Source: Salipiger abyssi (lineage in GTDB: Bacteria; Pseudomonadota; Alphaproteobacteria; Rhodobacterales; Rhodobacteraceae). From it: DNA of 64,000 nt. Position numbers and translations under genes: made by a program. The notes beneath the pieces were generated by a model. It was not told the DNA's origin, searched no databases, and was given only the letters and a program-made list of their open reading frames with translations. Of this stretch, positions 61,745 to 64,000 are shown in pieces. Position 1 is the first letter of the stretch; each line of letters opens with the position of its first letter. The stretch spans positions 62,001 to 126,000 of the forward strand of contig NZ_CP015092.1 in the NCBI RefSeq assembly GCF_001975705.1, given 5' to 3'.

Positions 61745-62302
61745 ATGGATACACAAACACCACAACTCCGCCGGGATTTCCTGTACTACGCCACCGCCGG
61801 AACGGGCGCGGTTGCCGTAGGGGCTGCGGTCTGGCCATTGCTCAATCAGATGAACCCATCCGCCGATGTCCGCGCGCTGTCCCAGATCCGCGTCGATATC
61901 TCCGGTGTGGAACCCGGAACGCAATTGACTGTCAGTTTTCTCGGCAAGCCGGTGTTCATCCGGCACAGGACCGACGCGGAAATCGCGCAGGCCCGTTCGG
62001 AAGATGTGCTTTCCCTTCCTGATACCGTCGCCAGAAATCCCAACATATCCGGAGATGACCTGGCCACCGATGCAAACAGGGCAGTGGCGGGAAATGAGAA
62101 TTTCTTGGTCATGATAGGCGTTTGCACGCATCTGGGATGTGTACCACTTGGTGACGGAGCCGGCGATTTTGGTGGTTGGTTCTGTCCCTGTCATGGCTCC
62201 CATTATGATACAGCAGGACGCATTCGAAAGGGTCCGGCACCGGAGAACCTGCATATTCCCACGATGTCCGTTTCGGAAGACATGATACTGACCCTGGGCT
62301 GA
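61745..62302 (+). CDS. petA: Orphan Rieske iron-sulfur protein (PetA-like)
   Basis: A 185-residue ubiquinol-cytochrome c reductase iron-sulfur subunit: N-terminal Tat-type signal/anchor ([19 protein letters not shown]), then the Rieske domain with CTHLGC and CPCHGSHYD carrying the two Cys and two His cluster ligands. The genes for cytochrome b and c1 are not adjacent, so it is an extra copy, and it sits next to a copper ATPase. It might replace the copper-sensitive subunit of the bc1 complex. A CueR-like sequence lies just upstream (61706-61730), but its centre is one base short. Confidence 0.92.
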   Translation: MDTQTPQLRRDFLYYATAGTGAVAVGAAVWPLLNQMNPSADVRALSQIRVDISGVEPGTQLTVSFLGKPVFIRHRTDAEIAQARSEDVLSLPDTVARNPNISGDDLATDANRAVAGNENFLVMIGVCTHLGCVPLGDGAGDFGGWFCPCHGSHYDTAGRIRKGPAPENLHIPTMSVSEDMILTLG

Positions 62303-62362
62303 CAGGAGCTTCGCGCATCGCGAAGGCCCATAAAATTCATACGCAGCGTTGTCGGAAGAGTC

Positions 62363-62393
62363 TTGACCCTCCAGTAACTGGAAGGGTTATGTG
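62363..62393 (+). promoter_or_regulatory. CueR box and promoter of copper ATPase copB-like gene
   Basis: TTGACC (62363-62368), 19-base spacer with CTCC-AGTAACT-GGAAG, then TATGTG (62388-62393). Same geometry as the cueR and copA promoters. Confidence 0.87.
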
Positions 62394-62423
62394 TTCAATT
62401 GTCTTGAAAACGGGAATTAGAAG

Positions 62424-64000
62424 ATGGCCACGGACCAAGAACATCATCACGACATGACGCGCACCTCGACCGCATCAGACCCAGATACAGCGACCGACCC
62501 GGTGTGCGGCATGACCGTCGAGATAGACGAAGACACGCGCAGTGCCGAGTATGATGGAGAGGTCTTTCATTTCTGCTCGGAAAACTGCGAAACCAAGTTT
62601 GGCAAAGACCCATTTTACTATGCGTCGGGAAACGCCCAAAAGACACCAGCACATGGCGAGGCCGGTACGCAATGGACCTGCCCGATGCATCCGCAAATCC
62701 TGAAGGATGAGCCCGGGTCCTGTCCGATCTGCGGCATGGCGCTTGAACCGATGCTTCCATCGGACGAGCCGTCAGAAGAGTTGTCCGATTTCACAACACG
62801 CATGTGGATCAGCGCGGCAGCCGCCGTTCCGCTGGTTATCCTGACGATGGGTGAACTGGTCGGCCTACCTGTGCGGGAATGGATCGGACATCAGACGGCT
62901 GTCTACATCGAATTCGTCCTCGCAACCCCGATCATTCTCTGGGCGGCTCTTCCCTTCTTCAAAAGGGGGTGGGAATCGATCAGGAATATATCGCCGAACA
63001 TGTGGACCCTGATCGCGCTTGGCGTCGGGGCTGCCTATATCTATTCGCTTGCCGCAACATTCCTGCCCGGCATTTTCCCCGAAGCGTATCGAAACGGCCA
63101 AAGCGTCGGGACATATTACGAAGCTGCGGTTGTGATCGTTGCGCTGATCTTTGTCGGTCAGGTGCTCGAGTTGCGCGCCCGCGAACGGACGGGTGATGCC
63201 ATCCGTGCATTGCTCGATCTCGCACCAAAAACGGCGCGGCGGATCCTGCCGGACGGGACGGAATATGACGCACCTCTCGAACACATTGTTGAGGGTGACA
63301 GGTTGCGGGTACGCCCCGGCGACAGCATACCCGTCGATGCCGAGGTCCTCGAAGGGCATTCATCTATCGACGAAAGTATGATCACCGGAGAGCCGTTGCC
63401 GGTCGAGAAAACACAAGGCGACCGGGTCACAGGCGGCACGATCAACAAGAACGGCACATTGGCGATCCGGGCCACACAGGTCGGTGCGGACACGGTCCTG
63501 TCCCAGATCGTGGACATGGTGGCAGGTGCAAAGCGGTCGCGCGCGCCGATTCAGGGTCTGGCGGACCGGGTATCGTCCGTCTTTGTTCCGACGGTTGTCG
63601 TCATTGCGATCATATCCTTCGTTGTCTGGCTGTTCTTAGGGCCCGATCCCGCGCTCGCCTTCGCTGTTACTGCAGCCGTATCCGTTCTTATCATTGCTTG
63701 CCCCTGTGCCTTGGGCCTTGCGACGCCCATTTCGATCACAACGGCGGCGGGCCGCGGGGCACAGGCTGGCGTTCTGATCAAAGACGCCGAAGCACTGGAA
63801 CGCATGGCGCGTGTCGATACCGTCATCGTTGACAAGACCGGAACACTCACCGAAGGGCGCCCCAAGCTGACAGACGTGGTGCCCACGGGGGACAAGGCTG
63901 AAAATGACCTGCTGACAATGGCTGCGGCCCTCGAACGGGGCTCCGAACATCCGCTGGCCGAAGCAATAGTCGAGGGTGCGCTGGCACGGGGGCTGACGCT
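62424..64000 (+). CDS. Copper P1B-type ATPase with YHS and HMBD domains (partial, continues past the window)
   Basis: The N-terminus starts [13 protein letters not shown] and has a YHS domain ([26 protein letters not shown]) followed by a heavy-metal-binding domain ([26 protein letters not shown]). The ATPase core has six or more visible helices, the CPC metal site ([12 protein letters not shown]), phosphorylation site DKTGT and GEPLPVE actuator loop. The YHS plus HMBD layout is typical of copper or silver ATPases of the CopB/SilP-like group and differs from copA at 41058. The window ends within the nucleotide-binding domain. A CueR box is upstream. Confidence 0.93.
   Translation, partial: MATDQEHHHDMTRTSTASDPDTATDPVCGMTVEIDEDTRSAEYDGEVFHFCSENCETKFGKDPFYYASGNAQKTPAHGEAGTQWTCPMHPQILKDEPGSCPICGMALEPMLPSDEPSEELSDFTTRMWISAAAAVPLVILTMGELVGLPVREWIGHQTAVYIEFVLATPIILWAALPFFKRGWESIRNISPNMWTLIALGVGAAYIYSLAATFLPGIFPEAYRNGQSVGTYYEAAVVIVALIFVGQVLELRARERTGDAIRALLDLAPKTARRILPDGTEYDAPLEHIVEGDRLRVRPGDSIPVDAEVLEGHSSIDESMITGEPLPVEKTQGDRVTGGTINKNGTLAIRATQVGADTVLSQIVDMVAGAKRSRAPIQGLADRVSSVFVPTVVVIAIISFVVWLFLGPDPALAFAVTAAVSVLIIACPCALGLATPISITTAAGRGAQAGVLIKDAEALERMARVDTVIVDKTGTLTEGRPKLTDVVPTGDKAENDLLTMAAALERGSEHPLAEAIVEGALARGLT

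Noticed and set aside
1..64000. CRISPR arrays, tRNA or rRNA genes and toxin-antitoxin pairs
   Set aside because: No regularly spaced repeats, clover-leaf sequences or recognisable toxin-antitoxin pairs were seen on either strand.

Overview
The window looks like an alphaproteobacterial (probably Rhodobacteraceae/Roseobacter-type) accessory region built almost entirely of metal-handling genes. The lineage is inferred from the style of the genes: a System I (Ccm) heme lyase set, DctQM TRAP permease genes, Tat-type multicopper oxidases, a caa3-type CtaG, DUF305 and SPW-repeat proteins, GC-rich codons and many 4-bp ATGA stop/start overlaps. No rRNA, tRNA, CRISPR array or replication origin was seen.

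Layout. 1-5.2 kb: lspA, lnt, a small membrane protein, a penicillin-acylase-like protein and CtaG on the plus strand. 5.4-10.3 kb: an MntR/DtxR-type repressor diverging from a diheme peroxidase-like protein and a PhnD/PhnC/PhnE-type ABC importer, with a perfect 20-bp palindrome over the promoter. 10.3-16.6 kb: a Zn/Cd/Pb module (two L,D-transpeptidases, a ZntA/CadA ATPase, two MerR-type promoters of the same pattern, a CmtR-like ArsR, a CDF transporter and a second LspA). 16.7-19.9 kb: TRAP permease genes (dctM frameshifted) and a CYP152-type P450 peroxygenase. 19.9-31.2 kb: a long minus-strand copper operon that begins with cueR and runs through a multicopper oxidase, cytochrome c, thioredoxin-like proteins, DsbA, SCO, PCuAC and CcdA to a methyltransferase and a CDF protein. 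31.2-40.5 kb: an SDR-SPW-VKOR fusion, a DsbD-type reductase, a frameshifted glutaredoxin-MauE gene and a DUF305 gene split by a complete IS66-family element with an 8-bp target duplication. 40.6-43.9 kb: cueR, copA and copZ. 43.9-52.0 kb: a second minus-strand copper/redox operon (DsbA, cytochromes c, multicopper oxidase, cytochrome c', two L,D-transpeptidases) below a two-component system. 52-58 kb: DUF411, small membrane proteins and ccmFGHI. 58-64 kb: an EF-hand Met-rich protein, rhodanese, CueO-like oxidase, VTT protein, orphan Rieske protein and a YHS-containing copper ATPase cut by the window end.

How it works together (inference). Cytoplasmic Cu(I) is exported by the two copper ATPases under CueR. 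In the periplasm it is bound by Met-rich proteins, PCuAC, SCO and DUF411 proteins and oxidised by three multicopper oxidases, two of which sit beside paralogous cytochromes c. Dsb/TlpA/CcdA proteins and the extra Ccm genes keep cysteines reduced and load heme, while spare respiratory parts (CtaG, Rieske) and copper-associated L,D-transpeptidases may replace copper-damaged components. A tandem TGTA motif with 10-bp spacing recurs at four promoters and may be the target of the local response regulator. Two frameshifts and the clean IS66 insertion indicate decay in progress, or sequencing error for the frameshifts.
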